DNA from: Aquilaria yunnanensis
Lineage: Eukaryota > Streptophyta > Magnoliopsida > Malvales > Thymelaeaceae
NCBI GenBank assembly: GCA_039654915.1
Contig: CM077599.1
Coordinates: 74,740,001-74,804,000, forward strand
Length of the DNA stretch: 64,000 nucleotides
Direction: 5' to 3'
In this document: positions 1 to 9,736 of the stretch, piece after piece
Numbering within the stretch: position 1 is the stretch's first letter
Layout: every line of letters starts with the position of its first letter
Notes under the pieces: generated by a model
Database searches by the model: none
What the model was told of the DNA's origin: nothing
The model's input: only the letters and a program-made list of their open reading frames with translations
Made by a program: the position numbers and the translations under genes

Positions 1-344
1 AAACATGATCAACTTGCGCATCTCCTCCACATCCTTCTTGTCCTCTATCTGAATCATTTTCTTTAATGTTTCTCTATTAACAAGTATCTTTCTCTCACTT
101 TAGGTTTGATTTATATGGGTATGGAACTAAAGTTGTTAATGGATATAAGTTTGTTAGTATAGTGTTTTTTTGAATTGTTGGTTTGAATTTCATTGGTTTT
201 GGAAGTTGGACATTGTTATGGAAGTTTGAAAGTGTTGGGCATGCAAGGTCAATTTTCTTGTCTTAATGGCATGCATGGGTTATGGTTGATTATTAGTTTT
301 TGTGGATTTAATGTTGAAATGGATAAAGAAATTTGGAAAGTGTT
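1..344. other. AT/GT-rich sequence with no recognisable gene
   Basis: Only short open frames without family resemblance are seen here. The DNA is T-rich on the plus strand and leads directly into the tandem repeat that follows. No promoter, RNA gene or transposon end was recognised. Confidence 0.5.
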
Positions 345-1005
345 AGCATTGTGGATAATGCGTTATTTTTTTTGGATAATTATGGATATTTTTGTAAGAA
401 CTGGGGCTTAATTGAAGAAGTACCAAAATTTATGGATAAAATTGTAAGTAATTATAGTGTACGACTTAATTAAAAACTACCAAATTATTGGATATAATTG
501 TAAGTAATTAAAGCTTAGGGTCTTAATTGAAAAACTACCATAATTATTGTATAAAATTTTAACTAATTAAAGTATTGGGCCTTAATTGAAAAAGTACCAA
601 AATTTATGGATAAAATTGTAAGTATTTATAGTATTGGGGCTTAATTGAAAAATTACCAAATTATTGGACAAAATTGTAAGTAATTAAAGCTTAGGGGCTT
701 AATTGAAAAGTACCAAAATTATTGGATAAAATTGTAAATAATTAAAGATTACGGTCTTAAATGAAAATGTACGAAATTTTATGGATAAATTGTAAGTAAG
801 TATGGTGTTAGGGCTGAATTGAAAAAGTACCAAATTACTGGATAAAATTGTAAGTAATTAAAGTTTAGGGGCTTAATTGAGAAAATACCAAAATTATTGG
901 ACAAAATTGTAAGTAATTAAAGCTTAGGGGCTTAATTGAAAAAATAGCAAAATTATTAGATGAAATTGTCAGTAAATAAAGCATAGGGGCTTAATTGAAA
1001 AAAAT
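345..1005. repeat. Minisatellite-like tandem repeat, unit about 57-60 bp, 10-11 copies
   Basis: The phrase CTTAATTGAAAAAGTACCAA recurs near 407, 464, 521, 580, 639, 697, 756, 814, 871, 930 and 989, a spacing of 57-60 bp. Each unit continues with TTATTGGATAAAATTGTAAG, then TAATTAAAGCTTAGGGG. Copies differ by several substitutions and 1-3 bp indels, so the array is old. There is no coding potential. The unit does not resemble a telomeric or centromeric repeat that I recognise. Confidence 0.9.
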
Positions 1006-2090
1006 AATTAAATATAAATTATAAATTTACAAACTTGGATTGTTCAACGACGTGGGTACTTTGGGCTAGGTAGGGGGACCTGTGACCTTAGTCAGGATTC
1101 GTGTCATTTGTGGCCCATTGGTCATTGGGGACGTGGCCTTTCTTCAGTTGTGCTGCGGGCCACTATGAACACCCCTACTTAGCAACTTATCACCGCCGCA
1201 TGGCACCTTCAACCTGCATACTACTGAGGGTCAACATTGGCCTTGGCAACTATTGTCCATCAATGGACTTCATGGATGAGATAGCACAATACAGAAATTC
1301 CGGCCATGTATAAGTTAGGAGCTACTTAGTACAATGTTAGGTCAATCCCCATCATCAATTCTTGGGCATTCTCTTTGTATTTACTATCATCGTTATAGCA
1401 GTCAATAGGGGAACCCAGCAGTCGACAAGGTTCGCCTAGACCCATTGGTAGAGTACCACTAAGGAGATCTCTGAGGATGACCAAACTCCCCTGATGGCTC
1501 ACCGACGCCTAGGGGTGTGATGAAGGGGATTCAACATCTTCATTTACGGCCACCTTTAATCTCCACCAACAGAGCACCAGATGATCATACCACGCAAGTA
1601 CGTATACTAAATTTTCAAAGTTTTCTGAAAGCCCTAAACTCTATCCATTTGAATTAATTACAATTTTAATTACTCATTCGAGAGACCATCTTCTCCATTC
1701 ACCAAAGGTTATTAAGTGGTCATTGGCCTTATAAACGGAGATCCCATCCGATATACGTGAGGAGCACATCACCCTACTCAATACAAATTTCTTAACTACT
1801 TTTTAAAAAAATTGATAAAATTTGATTGATGTCTAGGTAAATTGTCCATAATTTCAAGCGTTTTATCAATGGGAACCTCGGGATTTCAGCGATATCCATT
1901 GCTCTGTATTTGAGCACACTTTGAATTCAATCCAGAATCGGGTATACACATGGAGGGAGAGTGCGGTGGAGAAGGTCCTGGTGTGGAATAACTAGAACCT
2001 CGACTTCAGTCTCCTACAGTTGCACATCTCCGGCACACGACACCTACTTGTGGGAGTAGATGTGTGACTAATGGCACTAGGAGCAATGGT
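1006..2090. other. Unassigned, less AT-rich sequence
   Basis: This stretch has a more balanced base composition than its surroundings and might once have been coding or transposon sequence. I could not match any frame to a family. A 70-codon open frame at 1101-1313 has no recognisable motif. It may be the interior of the CACTA-like remnant that follows, but that is only inferred from adjacency. Confidence 0.4.
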
Positions 2091-2099
2091 GGAGATGGG

Positions 2100-2800
2100 C
2101 TAAATCCGGGAAGAAGGTCAAGCAAGCAGTAGACGAGTTAGGGGAAGTCCTGAAGCACATGATGAGCTCAATTCTCGATGAGATGCATTGGGACCGAATG
2201 GTAAGTCCTGCATCACTTTTCGCATTTATTTCACATTAAATGTTTAATAATATATCATTTGTTAATAATTAACAAGTTTTTGTATATGAAAGAACGGGAA
2301 GGACAAAAGCCGTTGTTCGAGCAGTGTTGGAGGCATACTAGAAATAAGCCTGGTTGGGCGAAGGATCTTGTCGCGCATCACCTTTGGGTAAACTCCAATT
2401 AAAATTTTGTAACTCTAATTAAATTTAATAACTCTAATTAAATTTTTATTATTTGATTATAGAATGCATACGTGGAGCGGGTTGCCAAAATGTATGCCAG
2501 CATCGTGGATCGTCCCTAGTTTTGACAAAGAGTGTTGGCACAAGGATACCTCGTCTTGTGGATCCTAACACCTTTGGACCCCAGCGGATAATTTTAATCC
2601 GATATATTTATTTGAATATTTTGATAAGGTATACTAAATATTGAAAACTAATCGACGTAATTTTATAAGCAAACATTGGTGCCTAGCTAGTTAAGATTGC
2701 TTAGCTGAGGGCGAAGAATGTAACTCTGTGTGATTAGGTCTAGGAGATGAGTAGCAGATTATATGAACCGCGGACTGGATCCTGGGAGGCCAGAGCTAAG
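2100..2800 (+). pseudogene. Possible Ptta/En/Spm (CACTA) plant transposase exon remnants
   Basis: Three short plus-strand segments read like pieces of one spliced gene. The first (about 2103-2201) ends in DEMHWDRM before a GT donor. The second (about 2291-2387) reads WRHTRNKPGWAKDLVAHHLW. The third starts at 2462 with NAYVERVAKMYASIVDRP. The gaps between them begin with GT and end with AG, like plant introns. Further on, near 2760-2810, YEPRTGSWEARAKDV resembles the end of the plant Ptta/En/Spm transposase domain. Stops follow soon after each piece, so nothing intact remains. The family call is a weak resemblance from memory and could be wrong. Confidence 0.3.
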
Positions 2801-2819
2801 GATGTATCTATTAGACATA

Positions 2820-3700
2820 TTTATGTAAATTATTGGTATATATGTTAATTTTATTTTGTTGTTTACCTATAGTAATTTAATATAGTTTGCTATAATATTA
2901 ATAAAGTATACTAATTTAATTAATTATATATACAAAAATCAACATTAAAAAAGCATAAGAACTATTAATCGTCACAAATTCAAGGGTAGGATTTCCTACG
3001 ATTTTAATCATCGATTTTATATCGAGGAAAATCATTGTTCATTATATGCGACAAAATCATCCCCTTTTTTATCATTGCATAATCATGTTTTTTGTTGCGA
3101 TGACTAGAATCGTTGCACTTTTGCCTCGATATTGTGACAATACCTTATTATTTGATTCTTATTTAATTTTTCATTGGTCTTGAATCTTAATTTTCATTTT
3201 ATTTCATTGAGTCATCTACATGTTGTTTTTAACAAATAGTTATATCACAAGAAGAGTTATTAAAAGAAATATTTCTATTTTAGCCTCATAATACTTCACC
3301 CTTATTTGTTTATTAAGAGTTTTAAGTTACTAAAGGAAATTCAAGGGTTTGATTAAAAAAGGTAGTAATGATAGTGGAGCACATATTAGATAAAGGTTCA
3401 ATTTAAACGGTGAAACTGCACTACCACATCCTTCGCTATGCTTTTTTGTTAAGTAAAATAGGCAAATTAGCCATCCATATTTGTGAAATAGGCATATCGG
3501 TCATCATTGTTTCTTTTTGTAGTTAAATCCACCATCAACATTATTTTTTAAGCGGAAATAGCCTACTCCCATTATGGTTTCAATAGCAGACTATGATGTG
3601 ATAAATGTAATTAACGCGCCAATATGTGTGGATGATAACATTACATAATTTGTCTAAACTTAGCCCCTAAATTTTATTTAACACTTCAAATCCGCCCGAA
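2820..3700. other. AT-rich spacer, possible CACTA subterminal repeats at 2960-3140
   Basis: Between 2960 and 3140 there are several short inverted motifs of the form ATCGTNGCA/TGCGACAAAATC, which resemble the subterminal repeats of CACTA elements. This would fit the transposase-like exons just upstream. No terminal CACTA motif was found. The remainder up to 3700 is AT-rich and featureless. Confidence 0.3.
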
Positions 3701-4620
3701 ATGTTTTTTCTTAAACTCCAGCATCCTCTTATTCCTGCTCCTTTCTCCCTTCAAGTGCCATTACACTGTCTAGCCATCTTACCTTCCTGCCCTTTCGCCT
3801 CCATTCCCCCTGCAACACCCCCTGCTTTCATGTGGAGAAAATTAGAAAGGGCCTTGCCATCACTTTCATCAACACCCTTCTCAACATTAGCAAACTCAGA
3901 TCATCTATCCCCATCAATTCCTAGATCCAACTCTCCAAATTCCCCTTTGAGAGTGCCACCCATGGCCTTCGGCTGTTAGTGCCTTACCTCTTCGTCATTT
4001 GCCTCCCTATGCCTCATTCTCTCTCTGTGACCTTTTACAAGATCTCATCAAACAAACATACTTATAGTGGCAGCGGTCTAATTTGTTTGATCAATGACAT
4101 TGTCTTCGGGTTGATGGCAGCCCTCGTTGAGGAACTTAGCATGTTACCATTCTATGTGGATGAATCTTCCTCATGTAGCTACATCGGAAGGTATAGAAAA
4201 ATTTTTAGTGGTGAATTTTCCTGAAGCTTTGAAAGTTCACATGACCTTGTTGCCACTAACCATGCCAGAGGTTATTAAGAGCAACGACTGGTAAATTTTT
4301 AAGCAATAGAATCTACCGAAATATGCCGAATCCAGTGGGCTTTTGTTCAATATAGTGGAAGAGTTTGATGACCTCAATGAATGTATTTAAAAAAGAAATT
4401 AGGAATGCTAGTATGGGAAATTGGCCAAATTTTGTTGCCAAAAGAAATACATAAGAATATGAGAAAGATAGAAGAAGGATTTAGTGCAGAAGATTGCGAA
4501 AAACCAAACCTAAAAGTGTGTTTTTGGCTTTTGGGTCAAGGAGTTGGGATGGACACAACTGCTTTGAGACATGATGAAGAGAATGAAGCATTGAAGATTG
4601 CAAAAAACCAAACCTAAATA
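3701..4620 (+). pseudogene. UDP-glycosyltransferase pseudogene, UGT92A-like, N-terminal half
   Basis: This is the decayed front half of a plant family-1 UDP-glycosyltransferase. Such cytosolic enzymes move glucose from UDP-glucose to small molecules. Reading across three frames, the order of recognisable blocks is: HPLIPAPFSLQ near 3722, RKGLAITFINTLLNISKLRS at about 3844-3903, FPFESATHGL, LACYHSMWMNLPH from 4137, then EEFDDLNE and YLKKKLGMLVWEIG at 4384-4425. These follow the UGT92A order: acceptor-pocket start, NTPLNIKKLRS-type block, HGLP block, FNTVEEFD-type block. In-frame stops occur after SIPINS and at SNDW, and at least two frameshifts are needed. The C-terminal UDP-binding PSPG box is absent, so only about half of a family member of some 480 residues survives. 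Confidence 0.8.
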
Positions 4621-5020
4621 TGTTTTTGTTGACTAATGAGTTTGCCATCGGATTGACCATGACAAACAATGACTAATGGGAGAGATAGTTTTTATATTTT
4701 AATTTTTAAGTTCAAGGATTGACATGCATTTTTAAAGCATATAGTTTGAGGATCAATTGTGTAATTTATCATTTTAATCAATCATTTCATTATTATATTT
4801 AACAGAATATTCTACAAGATAATGGAATATTTGAGTCGTTAGTTTCATAACAAGCTAATTTGCTTGAATTGTAATCATTAGTGGTCAATACTCATTCAAA
4901 AGAAACTTGGATGACAGATCTAACTATAAAACAACGGTAGATGGCTTGCGCCATAACGCATACATGAGTGAGAGATATATTTTCCTATTTTCTCCTTTTA
5001 TTTTATTCAGAATGTTTTTT
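4621..5020. other. AT-rich spacer downstream of the MYB gene
   Basis: No coding or transposon signal is seen. It separates the UGT pseudogene from the 3' end of the MYB gene, and the two are transcribed toward each other. Confidence 0.5.
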
Positions 5021-5026
5021 TCTCCT

Positions 5027-5032
5027 TTTATT
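5027..5032 (-). terminator. Candidate polyadenylation signal for the MYB gene
   Basis: The minus strand reads AATAAA about 130 nt beyond the MYB stop codon, with a second AATAAA at 4997-5002. Plant polyadenylation signals are loose, so this is a positional guess. Confidence 0.4.
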
Positions 5033-5158
5033 AAGAGAAGACACGTCTATTAAAAAAAAAAAAAGAGAGAAACACAGTTGCCTGTATTGAATTGTGCAAA
5101 TATATCGGTCACATCAATAAGGAAGAGGCACTGTGAGATTTAACAAGGGTTTAGCAAA

Positions 5159-6212
5159 CTAATCCAAAACAACTTCCTCTTCTAGCTCAGAGGGAGCCAA
5201 CAGATCCTCAATAAATTCGAAATCCGAAAACCAAGGTGAACCTACATGATGGATCCCGTCGGAAACTCCATCGTCAGTCATCGGAGCTACAGACCGCCCA
5301 GCGGGAGAGAGATCATCCGTCATCCAGTCCAACACTGTGCCGACCATCTGGTTCAGCGGCCAGCCGGGAGCCGAAATCGAGGAGTTTCCAGGCAAAGTGG
5401 GGTGCTCTTGACCGTCAGAGTAGTAGAAGTAGTCCATGACGTCGTCATTGTGGTCTCCGTCGCAGTCCGATGGTGGCTTCAGGAGTCCGGAACCGAGCAG
5501 AGATTTGATCGAGTCGAGGCTCTGCAAGGTGGTGAACCTAGCGGCTAGCTTGTTGAGGAGCTCCGCCCAGGATGAGCGCTTCTGCTTTGACAATGGCGGC
5601 TGCTCCGCTGGCTGGTCGGCCACTGACGGCGAGTCTTGACCGTCGCCGTCCAGCACTGCCGGCTTGTGAGTGACCGGATCAATGCCGTTCTCAAGCAGGC
5701 GTTTCTTGATGTGCGCGTTCCAGTAATTCTTAATCTCATTGTCCGTCCGCTTTGGTAGCTGCCTGGCAATGGCTGCCCACCTAAACAAAAATCACTAGTT
5801 GAGCATGGAGTTTAATTATATGTTCTATATTTTAGTTTTAGTATGAATTTGAAAACCTGTTCCCGAGTTGAGCTTGGAGTTTAATTATAATTTCTTCCTC
5901 TTGCGGGGTGAAGCAGCCTCTCTTGATCCCTGGCCTAAGATAGTTCGTCCACCTCAATCTACAACTCTTCCCACATCTTTGGAGGCCTAAATTAGTCGAG
6001 GATTTGCAATACAAGTCATCCCAACATCAAGGAAATCCATGTCTTCCAGAAACTAGTAAAGCAACATTTACCAACTTACCCGCCTTGACGGGCAGCGAAC
6101 GCCAGCCTCCTTCGCCGTGTTTCTGGACATAAGCGATGAGCTTCTGGTCCTCCTCAGCCGTCCAAGATCCTTTCCTCACATCCTCCACAATGCAGCATGA
6201 AAGCTTCGCCAT
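5159..6212 (-). CDS. R2R3-MYB transcription factor, three exons, intact
   Basis: This gene encodes a nuclear DNA-binding regulator of 294 residues. The exons on the minus strand are 6212-6080 (133 bp), 5986-5857 (130 bp) and 5780-5159 (622 bp). Both introns (93 and 76 bp) are GT-AG. Lengths of 133 and 130 bp for the first two exons are the classic plant R2R3-MYB pattern. Repeat R2 has Trp17, Trp37 and Trp57. R3 has Phe70, Trp89 and Trp108 and ends in [19 protein letters not shown]. The R3 motif for binding bHLH partners, [DE]Lx2[RK]x3Lx6Lx3R, is not met: Ile, Gln, Ala and Gln replace key positions. The C-terminal part has a [12 protein letters not shown] stretch and a strongly acidic tail, suggesting activation, but this is inference. 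The N-terminus MAKLSCC replaces the common MGRxPCC. I cannot place it in a numbered subgroup. It is the only gene here without a disabling lesion. Confidence 0.93.
5798..5889. repeat. 23-bp near-copy of the exon 2 end inside MYB intron 2
   Basis: The segment 5867-5889 in exon 2 reappears at 5798-5820 in intron 2 with one mismatch (GTTGAGCATGGAGTTTAATT versus GTTGAGCTTGGAGTTTAATT, plus ATA). The two are 69 bp apart in direct orientation. The intron copy lies about 18 bp from the acceptor site. It looks like a short local duplication. Confidence 0.85.
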
Positions 6213-6228
6213 TTTCCTAACAACTTCT

Positions 6229-6318
6229 AGAGAGAGAGAGAGAGAGCAGAAAGTGGTTCTTTGCTCCGATGTATGGAACCAAAGCCAGAATAGAAGGTCC
6301 TATACACATATATATATG
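6229..6318 (-). promoter_or_regulatory. MYB 5' leader and core promoter: CT microsatellite and TATA box
   Basis: On the minus strand a (CT)9 tract lies at 6246-6229, about 17 bp before the ATG at 6212. A TATA-like ATATATATATG occurs at 6318-6308, about 100 bp upstream of the ATG. CT-rich tracts in the 5' leader are common in plant genes. The transcription start is not visible and is inferred to lie between the two elements. Base 6607, the end of the neighbouring hAT element, is about 290 bp beyond the TATA box. Confidence 0.6.
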
Positions 6319-6399
6319 CTAAGGACAAGGACATGTTTGGACGACAGGTTCTCCTTTTGGAAATGCAGGAACCTTGCATAATTATTTTCACCTAGTTAT

Positions 6400-6598
6400 A
6401 TGCAGGGAAGGATTTTTTTTTTTTTCCTTTTAACCACCATCACGTTACTACACAACATGGAAAACGGTGCAAGGCACTTGAATATAAAGAAAAGAAACCT
6501 AACGTATAGTTGGTCATTGTAATTCACCCCGTACTTATTACGTTGGTAAGAAGAAATATTTTTTGCCGAGTTAGGTTGATTATAGCTCAGAATCCCAG
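6400..6598. other. MYB upstream region without recognised genes
   Basis: It contains a T13 run near 6415 and otherwise unremarkable sequence. Any distal promoter elements of the MYB gene would lie here and beyond, where the hAT insertion has moved them about 3.1 kb away. Confidence 0.4.
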
Positions 6599-6606
6599 GA
6601 TTGGAG
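6599..6606. repeat. Left 8-bp target-site duplication of hAT-1
   Basis: GATTGGAG here matches GACTGGAG at 9729-9736 at 7 of 8 bases. Eight base pairs is the duplication length of the hAT superfamily. Confidence 0.8.
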
Positions 6607-9600
6607 TAGAGGTGTTCAAAGGGGCTGGTTGGGACCGGCCCAGCTTGGGACTGGCCCCGGTCAAACTCGGCCCAAGGACCAGTCAAACCCACTTGGCACA
6701 GGCTCGGGCAAAGAACGGCTAAGGGAGGGGTGATTATGGGCCTTAGGGAGGAGGAGGCTTGAAGTTGGCTCGGCACGGCCTAGCTCGAAAGTGGGGCCGC
6801 TATGCATAAGGCCTGGCATGGTCGGTCCCAACGGTCAATCAACCCCCAATGACTCCTAATCCAAAAAGAAAAGGGATAATTACACTGAAGGTTCTTATAA
6901 TGGCCTGCAGTTTTTTTTATCCCCAGAATTACTTTTTTGCCGCATAACAATTATATTCTAATGGCTTTTTAGTCCAAAAAAACAAAAACCTTCCCCTATA
7001 AATAGGGAGGCCATTTCCATAATTTCTTCACACCAATCTTAACAATCTCTCCATCTCTTCTAATACATTCTCTCATTTTCTTCAAGTTCTCAACCTTATT
7101 TTCTTCATTTTTTCTTTATCATTCCTTAATTACTTCCAAAGCTCTTCATCTTCTTAAATTTATTCTCACATAAATGGCATCAAAATGAAAGGGAAAGACC
7201 TCAAGCTCTTCATCCCACACTGGTTTGAGGTCTTTTTTCCATTTCATTTCCCGACCGGTGACCCATGGGACTCAAATCCATCAAACCGATGATGACAAGC
7301 AATTTGATATGGCTCAATACAACTTGGGGCTTGACGATCAGCTTTCTGATGATGACATTGATGAGGTGGAGGCAACACCAGCGGAGAATGTTGGTGGGGG
7401 AGATGGTTCCCAACCCACCCCGACAAGCCATCAACCCGAAGTTCAAACACAAGGTAAGACGTTGATGCTCACTGTATGGGTTTGGGAGCACTTTGACCAA
7501 GTTTTTGAGAAGGATGGTCATGGCAACGATGTGAGGTTTGCAAATTGCAAACATTGTAAGACAAAGCTCGCACACAAGAACATGGAACATGAAACATAAG
7601 CATTCAAATTTCTGTCTGGAGGCAGTTGCTAGTATCGGCAGTCAAACACAGCTTGGGACTATTGTTGGTGGATCAGATATTTTTAGATTTAATCAACAAA
7701 ATTGTAAAGAAGACATGGTAGAATGGATAACGTTGACTGGAAAACTATTTAGACAAGCTGAAGATAGGCACATAAAAAATTGGATTAAATCAAAATTAAA
7801 ACTTGCTTTTAAAAGAACATCTAGGAGTACTGTTAGGAGAGAGGCATTTAAAATTTATGAAGTCGGTAAATCAAACCTACAAGCATACTTCTCTGCTTTT
7901 GATTATTCTGTCTCATTTACTAGTGACAAGTGGACAAAATTATTATAGTATCACTGCATATTGGATTGATGATAGTTTTGTCATTGAAAGGTGTATCATT
8001 GCATTTAAGTGGATGGAGGTCTATCATACTGTTTGGAACATATTCCAAGTTATTTCAGAAATTTTTAAAGAGTTTTTTTGTCATGACAGGTTTTTGGCAT
8101 AACATTTGATAATGGATCCAACAACGATGTTGCGGCTAAGACATTGAAGGAATAATTAGAACCTGTCTGTGATGCAGCATTTTTTCACATTAGATGTGTA
8201 TGTCATATTTTAAACTTAGATGTCCAAAAAGGTCTTCAAGTTTTGAGTGGTAAAATTACTCCCATTCGGTGGGCAATCTATTATTTGAAGGAAAGAAACA
8301 AAGTTTTCAAAGAGTTTAAGGCATATTGTCTTGAAAATGGCCTCGAATCTAGTTGGAAACGGTTTATATTTGATTGCCCCACCCGATGGAACTCGACTTA
8401 CGAGATGTTGATGGATGCAATGCCATTTGCTGCATATATATCATGTTTTATAAATGTGAAAGAAAAGAAAACAATTTTGAAAAAAAAGATATTGGATAAA
8501 TTGTCAAAAGTAGCTGTTGTGCTATGATATTTTTATGATGCTACTGTTTTTTGCTTCGGTGTATGCTATCCCACATCTCATAAGGTTTTAATGCATTTGG
8601 TTAATATTTCATTGGTTTTAAACCAATACAAAGATGACAAGTTCTTAAAAGACACAGTGAAGGCTATGAAAGACAAATGAATTTTAGATTTTAGTGATGT
8701 ATCCCAAATCTATTTACTTGTATCTGCACTAGACCCGACTGTTAAAATCATGGGTACACAGTAGTTACTTGAAGGTTATTATAGTTTTTTAGAAATGTAA
8801 TATATTTTTGTTCATGTTATAACTGCCACTGTTGAGGAGCACTTGCAGGAGTTATTTAAAATTTATGCTAATTGGCATAAGGATAAAGTAGGGAACACTA
8901 CTTCTTCTACCATTGGGTGTTCATCATCATTGAGCTCATTTGCATTCAATTCGGCCAAACAACTACTCAAATGGCCCCGGGCTATAGCCTTTAGTCTTAC
9001 TGAAGTAGACACATACCTCAACTTAATCTGGGAGAATAGTGAGACTGACATTTTAGAATGGTGGAAAGCAAAAAGCAACAAATTTTCAATATTTTCCATT
9101 ATTGCCAAAGAAGTTCTAGTTGTTCCCGTTTCAATTGTTGCATTTGAGTTAGCTTTTAACTCCGGAAAATGTGTAATTTCAAAAAAATGGGCAAGGTTAT
9201 CACCAGATGCAGTTGAGGTTTGTATATGTAACCGTGGTTGTGGGCTTGCAGCATTATGAATGCAAGACTAGAATAGTTCCAACTATGAAAACCTTGATGA
9301 AGTAGATGCTTAAATCTGATTAGCTTCCTACTTTGTATTTGATCTGATTATGCTATTCATGATAGATCATTGATTTTCTTTTAAGTTTAATTTTATGGAA
9401 AATTTTGGCATTGACTCATGTAAGGCCTGTTCCATGATATGTAAGTGTCATTCAGCTTTAAAATTAATAAAACTTCACACTGGTGGTGGTGTTTCACTAT
9501 TAAAAAAAAGTAGTTTTCAACAAATTTGTGTAAAAATTAAATTTAGAAGATATAAATAAATAAATATTAAACAATTTCCAAAAAAGTAGGTCTAGGCCTG

Positions 9601-9728
9601 GCTCGGCTCGTCGCAGGACCGGGTTAGGCCCGGCACGGGACCGGCATGCTTATAGCCAGGCTGTGCCTAGTCCCTGTAGACCTAGGCCCAGGCCCCGCTA
9701 GGCCGGGTCAGCTCATGGTGCACCTATA
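6607..9728 (+). mobile_element. hAT-family DNA transposon (hAT-1), complete ends, dead transposase
   Basis: The 3,122-bp element starts TAGAGGTG and ends CACCTATA, imperfect inverted termini of 7/8 bases. Both ends carry GC-rich subterminal DNA full of GGCCCGG/CGGCACGG-type motifs (6620-6840 and 9590-9715), unlike the AT-rich surroundings. It is bounded by an 8-bp target duplication with one mismatch. A TATAAATA box at 6997-7004 lies about 170 bp before the transposase ATG. The transposase is broken by stops and frameshifts, so the copy cannot move by itself. Confidence 0.9.
7174..9259 (+). pseudogene. hAT transposase pseudogene, BED zinc finger, RICESLEEPER-like
   Basis: The normal product would excise and reinsert the element. 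Recognisable blocks in order: an ATG at 7174 hit by a stop at codon 5; an acidic N-terminal region; a BED-type finger with VWEHF and CKHC at 7480-7575; a frameshift near 7600; the DKWTKLL block near 7925-7948; FHIRCVCHILNL at 8184-8220; CPTRWNSTYEMLMDA at about 8375-8420; and a C-terminal dimerisation domain at about 9020-9259 with ILEWWKAKSNKF and IAKEVLVVPVSIVAFELAFN. At least five stops and several frame changes interrupt it. The usual family length is about 650-700 residues, and most of that span is represented. The catalytic acidic residues cannot be checked reliably through the frameshifts. Confidence 0.88.
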
Positions 9729-9736
9729 GACTGGAG
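9729..9736. repeat. Right 8-bp target-site duplication of hAT-1
   Basis: GACTGGAG follows the CACCTATA terminus directly and differs at one base from the left copy at 6599-6606. Confidence 0.8.

Noticed and set aside
345..1005. CRISPR-like array
   Set aside because: The spacing is regular but there are no unique spacers, the copies are diverged end to end and the context is a plant genome. It is a plain tandem repeat.
5236..5639. Plus-strand open frames of 67-100 codons
   Set aside because: They lie antisense to MYB exon 3. That exon is GC-rich and lacks stops by chance on the other strand, and the frames carry no motif.
5545..5769. Second minus-strand open frame within MYB exon 3
   Set aside because: It is an out-of-frame shadow of the MYB coding sequence with a biased composition.
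6396..6776. 126-codon minus-strand open frame
   Set aside because: It crosses the hAT-1 left terminus at 6607 and uses the GC-rich subterminal arrays. It has no domain and would mix two unrelated sequences.
7210..7590. 126-codon minus-strand open frame
   Set aside because: It is antisense to the BED-finger region of the hAT-1 transposase, which is clearly coding on the plus strand.
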